Assembly (NCBI RefSeq): GCF_000968175.1
Contig: NZ_FO704551.1
Span: 3,534,001 to 3,598,000, forward strand
Direction: 5' to 3'
Source: Xenorhabdus poinarii G6
GTDB taxonomy: Bacteria > Pseudomonadota > Gammaproteobacteria > Enterobacterales > Enterobacteriaceae
Length of the DNA stretch: 64,000 nucleotides
Shown: piece after piece, positions 27,919 to 37,098 of the stretch
How the letters are laid out: the number at the start of each line of letters is the position of its first letter
Numbering within the stretch: position 1 is the first letter of the stretch
Program-made: the position numbers and the translations under genes
Notes under the pieces: generated by a model
Databases searched by the model: none
Told to the model about the DNA's origin: nothing
What the model saw: only the letters and a program-made list of their open reading frames with translations

Positions 27919-29793
27919 ATGAACGAGAGACTTTTTTTCAAAAAAGAAAGGTTACTAAAAACATTTTTATTAATGATTGCTGATATTTTTATGATAGTTT
28001 CTTCATATTGGATCAGCATGTGGCTACGTTTGGATAGAGAAGTTCCTATTTATAGTTTATTACATTGGTCTGTAATTAGTTTAACAATACCCTGCACACT
28101 TTTTATATTTATTAGATTAGGATTTTACAGAGCAATATTACGATATGTTAATATGGGAATTTTAAAGTGGGCTATCATTGGTTCATTTTTATCAGCTCTA
28201 ATCTTAATAGCATTTTCTGCATATCAACAAGCATTTTTACCAAGAACAGTTCCAATTATCTACTTTTCTTTTTTAGTTATTTTATTATGTGGAACTAGAT
28301 TTTTCTACAGAACACTTCGTAACCATATGATGAATAAGAGTACTGCCGTCATTATATATGGTGCAGGAGAATCAGGGAGACAACTATTACCTATACTAAA
28401 AGAGCATCACGAATTTGAACCAGTAGCATTTATTGATGATAATGCAAAACTAAAAAACCTAAGCATTCATGGGGTCATTGTTTATTCACCGAACTCAATT
28501 ATTGATTTAATAGAAAAGTATAATGTAAAAAAGATACTACTAGCAATTCCCAGTGCATCGAGATCTGAGAGAAGAGACATTATAGAGAAGCTACAATCTT
28601 CTCATTGTGAGATATTAACAATCCCAAACTTTAATGAATTGGTAGATGGAACAGCCCAGATCGACACTCTAAGAAAAATATCAATAGATGATCTGTTAGG
28701 CCGGGAACAAGTATCTCCATTACCAGAATTATTATCTAAAAACATATCAAATAGAAATGTCCTTATATCTGGAGCAGGTGGTTCAATTGGTTCAGAACTG
28801 TGCCGTCAAATTATTCTACAAAAGCCAAATTATCTAATTCTAGTTGAGTTAACAGAGTATGCTCTTTACTCAATAGAAAGAGAACTGCAAAAAATAAATA
28901 GGGATAAAAAACTTGATGTAAATATCATTCCCATATTAGGGAATATAAAAAATTCAGAAAAAATAAATAAAATAATTAGTAAGTTTAATATCAATACTAT
29001 TTATCATGCTGCTGCATACAAACACGTTCCCCTCGTGGAATTAAATACTATAGAAGGTATTCAAAATAATATTTTTGGGACACTAGCTATTGCTCAAGCT
29101 GCTATCGCTCAAAAAGTTGATAAATTCGTCTTAATATCAACAGATAAAGCAGTTCGCCCCACAAACATAATGGGAGCAACAAAAAGATTTGCTGAATTGA
29201 TATTACAAGCATTAGCCAAACAAAATAAACATACTCAGTTTTCTATGGTAAGATTTGGAAATGTGCTTGGCTCTTCAGGTTCAGTTGTCCCGCTTTTTGA
29301 AAAACAAATAGCTAATGGTGGCCCAATAACCCTTACTCATAAAGACATTACTCGATACTTCATGACAATCCCAGAAGCAGCTCAACTAGTCATTCAAGCT
29401 GGTGCAATGGGCGTAAATGGCGATGTTTTTGTATTGGATATGGGAGAATCAGTAAGAATATATGATCTTGCAATCAAAATGATAAATCTTTCAGGTTTAA
29501 CCGTTAAAGAAGAAAATAATCGAAATGGTGATATAGAAATAAAAGTAACAGGTCTTCGTCCCGGAGAAAAATTATATGAAGAATTACTGGTAGGAAACAA
29601 TGTATCAGGCACAAATCATCCTAGAATTATGACGGCAAATGAGATCTATCTAGAATGGCCTGAGCTTAATGAATTAATTAAAAATCTTCAAGCTGCTTGC
29701 TGTGAATGTAATTTAAAAGCCATCCGCGAAATATTGATAAATGCACCTTTGGAATTTCATCCCAAAGACGAGATATGTGATTTATTAAAATAA
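27919..29793 (+). CDS. wbgZ: Membrane UDP-GlcNAc 4,6-dehydratase (WbgZ/WbpM-like)
   Basis: A 624-residue protein of the long WbpM/PglF type. Four membrane helices occupy the first 130 residues. A CoA-binding-like Rossmann domain follows (IIYGAGESGRQLLP near 145-158), then the catalytic SDR domain: ISGAGGSIGSELCRQ near 281-295, AAYKHVPLVE near 362-371 and STDKAVRPTNIMGATKR near 407-423. This last holds the altered catalytic triad of the family, with Met in place of Tyr. It produces UDP-2-acetamido-2,6-dideoxy-4-ketohexose from UDP-GlcNAc. It is the last gene of the cluster; no acetyltransferase accompanies it. Confidence 0.9.
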   Translation: MNERLFFKKERLLKTFLLMIADIFMIVSSYWISMWLRLDREVPIYSLLHWSVISLTIPCTLFIFIRLGFYRAILRYVNMGILKWAIIGSFLSALILIAFSAYQQAFLPRTVPIIYFSFLVILLCGTRFFYRTLRNHMMNKSTAVIIYGAGESGRQLLPILKEHHEFEPVAFIDDNAKLKNLSIHGVIVYSPNSIIDLIEKYNVKKILLAIPSASRSERRDIIEKLQSSHCEILTIPNFNELVDGTAQIDTLRKISIDDLLGREQVSPLPELLSKNISNRNVLISGAGGSIGSELCRQIILQKPNYLILVELTEYALYSIERELQKINRDKKLDVNIIPILGNIKNSEKINKIISKFNINTIYHAAAYKHVPLVELNTIEGIQNNIFGTLAIAQAAIAQKVDKFVLISTDKAVRPTNIMGATKRFAELILQALAKQNKHTQFSMVRFGNVLGSSGSVVPLFEKQIANGGPITLTHKDITRYFMTIPEAAQLVIQAGAMGVNGDVFVLDMGESVRIYDLAIKMINLSGLTVKEENNRNGDIEIKVTGLRPGEKLYEELLVGNNVSGTNHPRIMTANEIYLEWPELNELIKNLQAACCECNLKAIREILINAPLEFHPKDEICDLLK

Positions 29794-29898
29794 TTTATTA
29801 ACTATTTCCAACACTACCATTAACAAACAGATCCAAAAAAATAAATTTCTATTCTCGAATAAACCACCTCTATCGCAAATTCTTTCGTTTTAAACACT

Positions 29899-30402
29899 AT
29901 GCTAAACATCGTCCTATTCGAACCAGAAATTCCGCCTAATACAGGCAATATTATCCGCCTGTGTGCAAACACTGGCTGCCAGCTTCATCTTATCCAACCG
30001 CTAGGTTTCACATGGGATGATAAACGCCTGCGTCGTGCCGGGTTGGATTACCATGAGTTTGCTAACATCAAGCAACATCACGATTACAATGCATTCTTGG
30101 AAAGTGAAGGTTTAAGTCCACTGAACTCACAATCCCCTTCTGGAGCGCGCCTGTTTGCCTTAACCACTAAAGGCACGCCGGCACACAGTAATGTGCGTTA
30201 TCGTGATGGTGATTACTTGATGTTTGGCCCGGAAACCCGTGGTTTACCATCTTATGTGTTAGATAATATGCCACCGGAACAGAAGATTAGAATTCCCATG
30301 CTACCAGATAGTCGCAGCATGAATCTGTCCAATTCTGTCGCTGTGGTTGTGTTTGAGGCCTGGCGGCAACTGGGTTATCCCGGTGCGTTATTGCGGGATT
30401 AA
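29899..30402 (+). CDS. trmL: tRNA 2'-O-methyltransferase TrmL
   Basis: SPOUT-fold methyltransferase that 2'-O-methylates the wobble base (position 34) of the two tRNA-Leu isoacceptors. It reads [20 protein letters not shown] at the N-terminus, has the SAM-binding knot region with FGPETRGLP (near 110-118), and [20 protein letters not shown] near 134-153. Length 167 (157 in E. coli). It marks the right boundary of the O-antigen locus and the return to backbone composition. Confidence 0.96.
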   Translation: MLNIVLFEPEIPPNTGNIIRLCANTGCQLHLIQPLGFTWDDKRLRRAGLDYHEFANIKQHHDYNAFLESEGLSPLNSQSPSGARLFALTTKGTPAHSNVRYRDGDYLMFGPETRGLPSYVLDNMPPEQKIRIPMLPDSRSMNLSNSVAVVVFEAWRQLGYPGALLRD

Positions 30403-30409
30403 ATTCATG

Positions 30410-30446
30410 AATGGCATTCAGCGCTTCATCCATGCTGAATGCCATT
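30410..30446. terminator. Strong bidirectional hairpin between trmL and cysE
   Basis: AATGGCATTCAGC at 30410-30422 pairs perfectly with GCTGAATGCCATT at 30434-30446 (13 bp, 11-base loop). It lies 8 bases after trmL and 30 bases past the end of the convergent cysE. Flanking U tracts are short, but the position points to termination in both directions. Confidence 0.65.
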
Positions 30447-30475
30447 ATTATTGTTCAATAAAAAAGGACAGGACC

Positions 30476-31297
30476 TTAAATCCCATCCCCATTCTCAAAT
30501 CCGTTATTAATGCCATTAAAATGCTGATCCATATCCAGCGATGGCTTATCGCTTTCTGGTTTTCCGACAATCCTTGCCGGTACACCAGCCACAGTGGTAT
30601 GCGGGGGAACGGGTCTTAACACCACCGATCCCGCCCCAATTTTAGCACCACGGCCAATCTCGATATTACCGAGGATCTTGGAACCCGCACCAATCATTAC
30701 CCCTTCTCGCACTTTCGGATGGCGATCTCCGCTAGTTTTACCTGTTCCCCCAAGAGTCACAGATTGCAGAATAGAAACGTCATTCTCAACAATCGCGGTT
30801 TCACCAATCACGATCCCTGTTGCGTGGTCAAGCATAATGCCACAGCCAATCTGTGCGGCCGGATGGATATCAACGCCAAAAGAAACCGAAATCTGGTTTT
30901 GTAGATAGATTGCCAATGCCTTGCGGTCTTGTTTCCATAACCAATGGGCAATACGGTAGGCTTGTAGGGCATGGAAGCCTTTAAGATAAAGGAGGGGGGT
31001 TGAATATTTGTCTACTGCCGGGTCACGTAATCGAACCGCTTTGATATCACGAGCTGCCGATTCGATCATCTTTGGCTCACTGCTGTAAGCATCTTCAACA
31101 ACTTCTCTGACCGCAATTGCGGGCATAATCGGTGTCGCCAGTTTATTTGCCAGCATATAGCTCAAGGCACTGCCAAGATTTTCATGCTTGAGTAATGTCG
31201 CGTGAAAAAAACTGGCTAACATTGGTTCACAATCCGCCAGAGCTCTTGCCTCATTTTTTATATTTTTCCAGACTTCACTCAGTTCTTCTCGAGACAT
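30476..31297 (-). CDS. cysE: Serine O-acetyltransferase CysE
   Basis: Cytoplasmic enzyme that acetylates L-serine with acetyl-CoA, the first step of cysteine synthesis; it is inhibited by cysteine and associates with CysK. The N-terminal helical domain (MSREELSEVWKNIKNEAR) is followed by a left-handed beta-helix made of hexapeptide repeats (about 140-240) with catalytic D and H in MLDHATGIVIGET. The tail ends GDGI, the Ile being the CysK-binding residue. The ATG at 31297 gives 273 residues, as in E. coli; an in-frame ATG at 31312 would add MRMID. It lies 58 bases after gpsA and is probably co-transcribed. Confidence 0.97.
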   Translation of the reverse strand: MSREELSEVWKNIKNEARALADCEPMLASFFHATLLKHENLGSALSYMLANKLATPIMPAIAVREVVEDAYSSEPKMIESAARDIKAVRLRDPAVDKYSTPLLYLKGFHALQAYRIAHWLWKQDRKALAIYLQNQISVSFGVDIHPAAQIGCGIMLDHATGIVIGETAIVENDVSILQSVTLGGTGKTSGDRHPKVREGVMIGAGSKILGNIEIGRGAKIGAGSVVLRPVPPHTTVAGVPARIVGKPESDKPSLDMDQHFNGINNGFENGDGI

Positions 31298-31355
31298 ATC
31301 AATCATTCTCATGTGATTGTTTTCTACCCTCTCTGAGGAGGCGATTTTAATCTAA

Positions 31356-32375
31356 TTAAGCGCGGGAACTTTCTCCTTCATCCCTTGTAGCTCTTCCCAA
31401 TAATGCCTGAGCTGCTTCAATTACACTTTTATTGCGATACAATATCTGGTAGATTTGCTCGGTGATCGGCATTTCAACACCCGCTCGTTCCGCCAGTGCC
31501 CGAACTTCTTTGGTATTACGGTATCCTTCAACAACCTGGCCGATTTCACGCTGCGCCTCATCCACGCCAATACCCTGCCCCAGCATCATGCCAAAGCGAC
31601 GGTTGCGGGATTGGTTATCGGTACAGGTCAGGACTAAATCCCCCAACCCAGCCATTCCCATAAAGGTGGAAGGATCCGCCCCCAGTGCTACACCAAGACG
31701 GCTCATCTCTGCCAATCCTCGGGTAATCAACGCCGTGCGGGCATTCGCCCCAAATCCCATACCATCAGAGATACCAGCACCAATCGCAATCACATTTTTT
31801 ATTGCGCCACCAAGCTGCACTCCAATAAAATCCGGATTCTTGTATACCCGAAAACTTTTGCCGCAATGAAAAAGTTGCTGGAGCTCTTCACCAAATTCAA
31901 GGGTTGTGGCAGACACTGCAATCGCTGTTGGCAAACCTGCCGCCAGCTCTTTTGCGAACGTCGGGCCAGAAACGACAGCCAAAGGAATTTTATTCCCTAA
32001 TATCTCACGGGCGACATCTTGTAATAAGCGCCCTGTTTCTGCTTCAAGCCCCTTGGTTGCCCAAACGATACGGCTATCATGCGGTAAATGTGGCTTAATC
32101 TTTTGCAAAACATCACCGAAAACATGGCTGGGTACCACGATCAGGATATTGCGACTGGCGGCAACAGCGCGTTTCAAATCGGCTTCAAGCCGTAAGCTAT
32201 CAGGAAAAAAAACATCCGGTAAAAATGCCTGATTGCAACGCGCTTGTTGCAAGGCATTGATGTGAGAAGGGTTATGTCCCCACAACACCACTTCATGCCC
32301 ATTACGAGCTAAAGTAATGGCTAAAGCGGTGCCGTATGAACCGGCACCGATTACTGTCATAGAAGCGGTCTTCAT
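31356..32375 (-). CDS. gpsA: sn-Glycerol-3-phosphate dehydrogenase (NAD(P)+) GpsA
   Basis: Makes glycerol 3-phosphate from dihydroxyacetone phosphate for phospholipid synthesis. The N-terminal dinucleotide fold shows [20 protein letters not shown] near 8-27; substrate residues include [16 protein letters not shown] near 140-155, and [28 protein letters not shown] near 200-227. Length 339 as in E. coli. Its first base overlaps the secB stop, the usual coupled secB-gpsA-cysE arrangement. Its product is also the expected substrate of a CDP-glycerol synthase. Confidence 0.98.
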   Translation of the reverse strand: MKTASMTVIGAGSYGTALAITLARNGHEVVLWGHNPSHINALQQARCNQAFLPDVFFPDSLRLEADLKRAVAASRNILIVVPSHVFGDVLQKIKPHLPHDSRIVWATKGLEAETGRLLQDVAREILGNKIPLAVVSGPTFAKELAAGLPTAIAVSATTLEFGEELQQLFHCGKSFRVYKNPDFIGVQLGGAIKNVIAIGAGISDGMGFGANARTALITRGLAEMSRLGVALGADPSTFMGMAGLGDLVLTCTDNQSRNRRFGMMLGQGIGVDEAQREIGQVVEGYRNTKEVRALAERAGVEMPITEQIYQILYRNKSVIEAAQALLGRATRDEGESSRA

Positions 32376-32845
32376 CAGGCTTCCTGCTCAGCCTCATCAG
32401 ACTGAGGTTCTGCTTGTTGTTGCAGATAGTTCATGAACAGAGCATCAAAGTTGACAGGCGCCAGGTTCAGCTGAGGGAAAGTACCACGACCTACCAGGCT
32501 CGTGATACATTCACGGGCATATGGGAACAAAATGTTCGGGCAGTATGCGCCCAGGCAGTGAGCCAACTGAGTGCCTTCAATACCATCAATAGAGAAAATA
32601 CCCGCTTGCTGAACTTCACACAGGAATGCGGTTTCTTCTCCCAATGTTGCCGTAACAGTAACGCGCAGAACAACTTCATAAACGCCCTGTGCCAGTTCAC
32701 TGGAAGCCGTGTCCAGATCCAATTTGACTTCCGGCTGCCATTCCTGTTGGAAAATCTGCGGGGCTTTTGGCGCTTCGAAGGAAACGTCTTTCGTGTAAAT
32801 ACGTTGGATCTGGAAAGCCATTTCTGTGTTGTTTTGTTCTGACAT
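32375..32845 (-). CDS. secB: Protein-export chaperone SecB
   Basis: Tetrameric cytoplasmic chaperone that holds preproteins unfolded and delivers them to SecA. The sequence is SecB throughout: [21 protein letters not shown] near 9-29, QVKLDLDT-type strand, and [30 protein letters not shown] near 110-139. The acidic tail (QSDEAEQEA) is typical. Length 156 (155 in E. coli). In E. coli grxC lies directly upstream of secB; here a 128-base gap separates it from yibN and no grxC is present. Confidence 0.98.
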   Translation of the reverse strand: MSEQNNTEMAFQIQRIYTKDVSFEAPKAPQIFQQEWQPEVKLDLDTASSELAQGVYEVVLRVTVTATLGEETAFLCEVQQAGIFSIDGIEGTQLAHCLGAYCPNILFPYARECITSLVGRGTFPQLNLAPVNFDALFMNYLQQQAEPQSDEAEQEA

Positions 32846-32973
32846 AATAATATTTACCTTTTTTAGATGTCCTTACTAAACCGTTTAATCGTGCAAGCGT
32901 ACTATTTGTACATCATTGTATTTATACCTAATTATACCTAAGATTGTTGTACTTAAGCTTGCACCTGAGTTCG

Positions 32974-33411
32974 TTATTTTTTGCCGCGCGCCAATGGCAG
33001 ATTTTCACCCACCCAGCCAGCAATACCTTCTTTCAGGGAATAAACTTGCTCAAAGCCAAAACGAACCAAATTCTCCGCCGGTGTTCTGGATTCCAGCCCA
33101 TTCGCTGAAACGAGGATAACAGGCTGTTTTTTATGTTTCTCCAACTCACCCAGATTATTCTCTTTAATCTCAGATGGCGTCAGGTTAACGGAACCAATGA
33201 TATGCCCTTTGCGGAAATCGTCACGAGAACGTAAATCCACGACGACTGCGTCTTCCTTGTTGATTAAATGGATGACCTGAGTACGGGTGATCTCTTTACT
33301 CTTGGAGAACACGCTTTTTACCGTCATGGCAATGACAGCCACCAGCAATGCAATCCAGACAAGACTCAGGATCGGGTTCCGGCTAATAAATTGCATGATT
33401 TCTTGCAGCAT
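32974..33411 (-). CDS. yibN: Rhodanese-like membrane protein YibN
   Basis: A 145-residue protein from the ATG at 33411 ([19 protein letters not shown]), with one N-terminal membrane helix (about 12-32) and a cytoplasmic rhodanese domain: [30 protein letters not shown] near 54-83. The place of the active-site cysteine reads [11 protein letters not shown]; the E. coli protein as I remember it has GMQCQEPAN, so Cys appears replaced by Ser. Sulfur transfer by the classical mechanism is then unlikely. An in-frame start at 33423 is possible. Role unknown; neighbours are the same as in E. coli minus grxC and gpmI. Confidence 0.88.
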   Translation of the reverse strand: MLQEIMQFISRNPILSLVWIALLVAVIAMTVKSVFSKSKEITRTQVIHLINKEDAVVVDLRSRDDFRKGHIIGSVNLTPSEIKENNLGELEKHKKQPVILVSANGLESRTPAENLVRFGFEQVYSLKEGIAGWVGENLPLARGKK

Positions 33412-33423
33412 GGAGGGCAACAA

Positions 33424-33740
33424 CTCCCGTTAGTTAATAACAAATATCTAAGGTAGAAGAGTATACCTGTGTGTTGCGTCAATTACAGCCAATTAGCACC
33501 AATCTAATGCAGTTTTTGCGGGGAGTTTCGAGAAAAGTTTAAAAATACCCTGAGAATAACTTGATTATCATGCATGATTAAAATATTTCATGTAACACTG
33601 AGTCTAGGCAGGATCTTCAACAATAAATGAACTAAATTAACTAAAACTTATATTAATGATAAAAAACAGGCTGTTCTCTGGTCAGGGACAATTCCTCATG
33701 AAATAATCAGGCGCAATATAGCAGCAGGATACTCAATAAG
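33424..33740. other. yibN-envC intergenic region, gpmI missing
   Basis: About 317 bases with no coding sequence that I can support. In E. coli the phosphoglycerate mutase gene gpmI lies here, ahead of envC. The stretch is AT-rich in its second half (33600-33700) and may hold the promoters of the divergent yibN and envC; I see no clear operator. Confidence 0.6.
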
Positions 33741-35054
33741 ATGGCTGAAAATAAGGATCTAACAAGCCGAAATCATCGGCAGAAACAATATAATAAGCAA
33801 AGTAAAATCAGGGTGTTATATCTCTTTGCCTTGTTGTTCGCCTTTTTCAGTTTCAATCCCTATACTTTCGCCAATCAAATTTCAGAAAATAAAAATCAGC
33901 TCAAAGACATTCAGCAGGATATTGCCGAGAAAGAAAAAAGTGTCAAACAACAGCAAAAAAAACGCACTGACCTGCTGACTCAATTGAAAGAACAAGAAAG
34001 TACCATTTCAGAAGTCGGACGTTCTCTGCATACGACCCAGACTCATTTGAGCAAGTTGGAAAACGAGGTTTTATCGCTGAATACAAATATTAAACGCCTG
34101 CAAATACAGCAAAAAGAGCAACGTCAATTACTTGCCAGTCAATTGGACGCAGCTTTTCGACAAGGAAATCATCAAGGATTAGAATTGTTGCTCAATGGTC
34201 AGGAAAGCCAACGCAAAGAGCGTATTCTCGCGTATTACAGTTACTTGAATCAGGCTCGTCAGGAAACGATCCTCAAACTGCAAACAACCACCGAAGAACT
34301 CAATCAGAAAAAAAAACAGCAACTAGAAAAACAAAATGAGCAAAAAGCCATACTGTCCAGCCAAAAACAACAAAAACAACAGATGGAAATTGCCCGTACC
34401 GCACGGCAGAAAACATTAACGTCACTGGAATCTTCATTAAAAAAAGAACAACAAAGCCTGACTGAACTCCGGCAAAATGAAGCCAGATTAAGAAACAAGA
34501 TTGCCAAAGCTGAACGGGAAGCCAAAGCGCGTGCCGAACAGGAAGCACGTGAGGCAGCACGCGTGCGTGCTCGAGTGGCCGCAAAACAGAAACAAGCTCA
34601 ACAAACAGGCGCCAGCTACAAACCGACAGAAGAAGAACGCGCCCTCATGGCTCGGACTGGCGGTCTTGGACGCCCTGCCGGGCAAGCAGTCTGGCCAGTT
34701 CGAGGGCGTGTCATACACAGTTTCGCTGACGCAATACAAGGTGAGCTACGCTGGAAAGGGATTGTCATTTCTGCATCGGAAGGCACCGAGGTCAGAGCAA
34801 TCTCAGATGGGCGTGTATTACTGGCAGACTGGTTGCAGGGCTATGGTCTGGTTGTGGTGGTTGAACACGGGAAAGGCGATATGAGTATTTATGGTTACAA
34901 TCAGAGCACCTTAGTCAAGGTTGGCCAACAGGTAAGAGCGGGTCAACCCATTGCTCTGGTAGGAAGCAGCGGTGGACAACAACAGCCCGCACTATACTTT
35001 GAAATCCGCCGTCAGGGGCGGGCTGTTAACCCATTACCGTGGTTAGGCAAATAG
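33741..35054 (+). CDS. envC: Murein hydrolase activator EnvC
   Basis: Periplasmic divisome protein that activates the amidases AmiA and AmiB for daughter-cell separation. A long N-region precedes the hydrophobic signal segment (VLYLFALLFAFFSFNPYTFA, about 25-44). A long Gln/Lys/Glu-rich coiled coil follows (about 45-290), then a degenerate LytM domain (about 310-437) with GELRWKGIVISASEGTEVRAI and ending NPLPWLGK. The LytM zinc ligands of active peptidases are not kept, as expected for an activator. In E. coli gpmI precedes and yibQ follows almost directly; here an IS element intervenes before yibQ. Confidence 0.95.
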   Translation: MAENKDLTSRNHRQKQYNKQSKIRVLYLFALLFAFFSFNPYTFANQISENKNQLKDIQQDIAEKEKSVKQQQKKRTDLLTQLKEQESTISEVGRSLHTTQTHLSKLENEVLSLNTNIKRLQIQQKEQRQLLASQLDAAFRQGNHQGLELLLNGQESQRKERILAYYSYLNQARQETILKLQTTTEELNQKKKQQLEKQNEQKAILSSQKQQKQQMEIARTARQKTLTSLESSLKKEQQSLTELRQNEARLRNKIAKAEREAKARAEQEAREAARVRARVAAKQKQAQQTGASYKPTEEERALMARTGGLGRPAGQAVWPVRGRVIHSFADAIQGELRWKGIVISASEGTEVRAISDGRVLLADWLQGYGLVVVVEHGKGDMSIYGYNQSTLVKVGQQVRAGQPIALVGSSGGQQQPALYFEIRRQGRAVNPLPWLGK

Positions 35055-35081
35055 GGTAATAATATCGAATAGACGTAATTA

Positions 35082-36070
35082 ACCCGAATTCCGTTTAAGC
35101 CGTCATTGGAAAATCTTCTTCTGAGTAGAAAACTTTCAGTGACGGTTTCTTCCATTTTAGGCAGTAAGCAATGACACCACCTAAAACGGTCAATAGAAAT
35201 CCTTTTATACTTCGGTGCCGGGAATGCTCTATTTGAGAAATGGTTTTTAATTGCCCATTAATTGTTTCAATAATAAAACGCTTTGATAACATTATATTAT
35301 CCCATTCAGCCAGCACTTGCGCTTTCATGTGACGGCGCTTTTTTGTCATGAACGTTACACCCGCTTGCGCTAAAGCACCTGCCAGTTCTTGACTAAGATA
35401 GCCTTTGTCACCATAAAGAGAACCCGTTAATGCTTTTGCTAATTCGCGAACCGGTTCCCGATCATCCACATTACCGGCGGTGATTTTGAGTGCCAGAATT
35501 TCGCCCTGATGGTTAACAATCAAGTGTAATTTGAAACCGTAAAACCACCCTATCGAGGTTTTTCCTCGCTGTGCCACCCCCTCAAACACCTTATGGCGGG
35601 GAATACGAATGTTATGGCACACGCGTAAACTCGTGGAATCAATAAAAGCGATCCCCGTGGGCTTTCCTTTTAACTGAGTCAGATAACTGCACAGCGGCAC
35701 TAAAACGGAAGGGGAAACACTGACAAAACGGGTATAACTGAGCAAAGTTGGAAAATCGTGATGATGATATTTCCAAATATGCTCCAGATAAAAATGTTTA
35801 AAATCACGGTAATGCGACATGTGAAAGCGGATCAGGATGGTCATCATTTCACTGGGATACATGTGACCTTGCCTGCGGCGTAGACGATGCCCCTTATTAA
35901 GACAAAACTGTTCCCATTGAGGAATGAAAAAACGACAAAAGTCATCGACATCGCAGAAAATTTCAACTAGTTTGTTCATTGCCTGTTCCTTCTTAGAGCG
36001 GTTTTTGGTGTGCACCAAAACTTTGCTCTTGGAACAGGCACTTCGCCAATTTTTTATCCAGAATTCGGGT
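35082..36070 (-). mobile_element. Intact IS982-family insertion sequence
   Basis: A 989-bp element bounded by ACCCGAATTC (35082-35091) and its exact complement GAATTCGGGT (36061-36070). A 6-bp target duplication TAATTA is present at 35076-35081 and 36071-36076. Size, end sequence beginning ACC, and the single transposase gene fit the IS982 family. It is inserted between envC and yibQ in opposite orientation to them, and the matching duplication indicates a simple, fairly recent transposition. Confidence 0.92.
35095..35979 (-). CDS. IS982-family transposase
   Basis: A 294-residue DDE transposase starting MNKLVEIFCDVDDFCRFF. Catalytic residues are apparently D114 (GIAFIDSTSL), D191 (SLYGDKGYLS) and E238 (FIIETINGQL), in segments typical of IS982: RVCHNIRIPRHKVFEG, GWFYGFKLHLIVNHQGE and ISQIEHSRHRS. 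The frame is uninterrupted and the element ends are intact, so it may be active. The ATG at 35979 follows AAGGAA; an in-frame upstream codon at 36018 is less likely. Confidence 0.93.
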   Translation of the reverse strand: MNKLVEIFCDVDDFCRFFIPQWEQFCLNKGHRLRRRQGHMYPSEMMTILIRFHMSHYRDFKHFYLEHIWKYHHHDFPTLLSYTRFVSVSPSVLVPLCSYLTQLKGKPTGIAFIDSTSLRVCHNIRIPRHKVFEGVAQRGKTSIGWFYGFKLHLIVNHQGEILALKITAGNVDDREPVRELAKALTGSLYGDKGYLSQELAGALAQAGVTFMTKKRRHMKAQVLAEWDNIMLSKRFIIETINGQLKTISQIEHSRHRSIKGFLLTVLGGVIAYCLKWKKPSLKVFYSEEDFPMTA

Positions 36071-36095
36071 TAATTAATACAGGATGAACACAATC

Positions 36096-37094
36096 ATGGT
36101 GAAGATGTGGTATCGATTAATAAAAGGAGTTAATTCATCCTCACTTTTACTTGGGATATTGTTATTCTTCACCTCATTGCCATTTACCTCAAATGCTCAA
36201 GCTGCACGTTTAGCCATCGTCATTGATGACGTTGGCTATCGTATTAGCGAAGAAAATAAGATACTCCAAATGCCGGTTGCGGTTTCTATCGCAATCCTGC
36301 CCAATTCTCCGCACGGCAAAAAAATGGCAGAAAAAGCACATAAACAGGGACGGGAAATTTTGATCCACCTGCCAATGGCACCCCTCAGTAAGCAACCACT
36401 GGAAAAAAACACACTCCATCCCACCATGAGCAAGGAAGAAATTGCTCGTATTATTCAAGATGCAATACAGAAAGTTCCCTATGCTCTCGGGATGAATAAT
36501 CATATGGGCAGTGCGATGACCTCTAATCTCAGTGGCATGGAAAAGGTCATGCAAGTGTTATCCGATCATCATCTCTATTTTCTGGACAGCGTAACCATTG
36601 GTAATACACAAGTGACCAAAGCAGCGAAAGGAACTTCAGTCCCGGTGCTCCGCCGCAATGTTTTTCTGGATAATATTCAAACCGAGGCAGAGACACTGCA
36701 TCAACTTAACCGAGCCATCTCCCTTGCCCGCAAACAAGGTTCAGCCATTGCAATTGGACACCCGCACCCAACAACCCTGCGAGCCTTACAACAAGCACTT
36801 GCTATCTTACCCCGTGATATTGAATTGGTTGCACCCGGTATGTTACTTAGCCCCGTCCCGACAAACAAACATGATCAACAGACCGCACTCAAGTGTACCA
36901 AACGCCATGCATCGGAATCTGTCCCTGCGATTCAGTTGGATTATCTCAAGATGGCAAGCAAAGCATTAACCAACAATGTCATCGTGAATGCCTTAAGGCA
37001 GTACCTTCAAACGATCTTGGGCAATGCCCCGAAACAAAAAAAGGGTAAAACAGACGCCCATAAAACCAAAGACGCCTGTGCTAACTTTAAATGA
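36096..37094 (+). CDS. yibQ: YibQ, divergent polysaccharide deacetylase family protein
   Basis: From the ATG at 36096 the product has 332 residues with a signal peptide (about 10-36, cleaved near SNAQA before ARLAIVIDDVGYR). The domain is the divergent polysaccharide deacetylase fold: VIDDVGY near 43, SIAILPNSPHG near 65-75, ILIHLPMAP near 89-97 and the NNHMGSAMTS loop near 137-146. A start at 36084 is possible but the AGGA just before it would then be too close. The function is unknown; pairing with envC suggests a cell-wall role. The IS982 element ends only 20 bases upstream of the TSD-to-start interval, cutting the gene off from envC. Confidence 0.88.
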   Translation: MVKMWYRLIKGVNSSSLLLGILLFFTSLPFTSNAQAARLAIVIDDVGYRISEENKILQMPVAVSIAILPNSPHGKKMAEKAHKQGREILIHLPMAPLSKQPLEKNTLHPTMSKEEIARIIQDAIQKVPYALGMNNHMGSAMTSNLSGMEKVMQVLSDHHLYFLDSVTIGNTQVTKAAKGTSVPVLRRNVFLDNIQTEAETLHQLNRAISLARKQGSAIAIGHPHPTTLRALQQALAILPRDIELVAPGMLLSPVPTNKHDQQTALKCTKRHASESVPAIQLDYLKMASKALTNNVIVNALRQYLQTILGNAPKQKKGKTDAHKTKDACANFK

Positions 37095-37098
37095 TGCA

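Noticed and set aside
31462..31869. A 135-codon plus-strand frame rich in Pro and Ser
   Set aside because: Antisense shadow of gpsA.
34300..34739. Overlapping minus-strand frames rich in Cys, Phe and Ser
   Set aside because: They are antisense to the Lys/Gln-rich coiled coil of EnvC.
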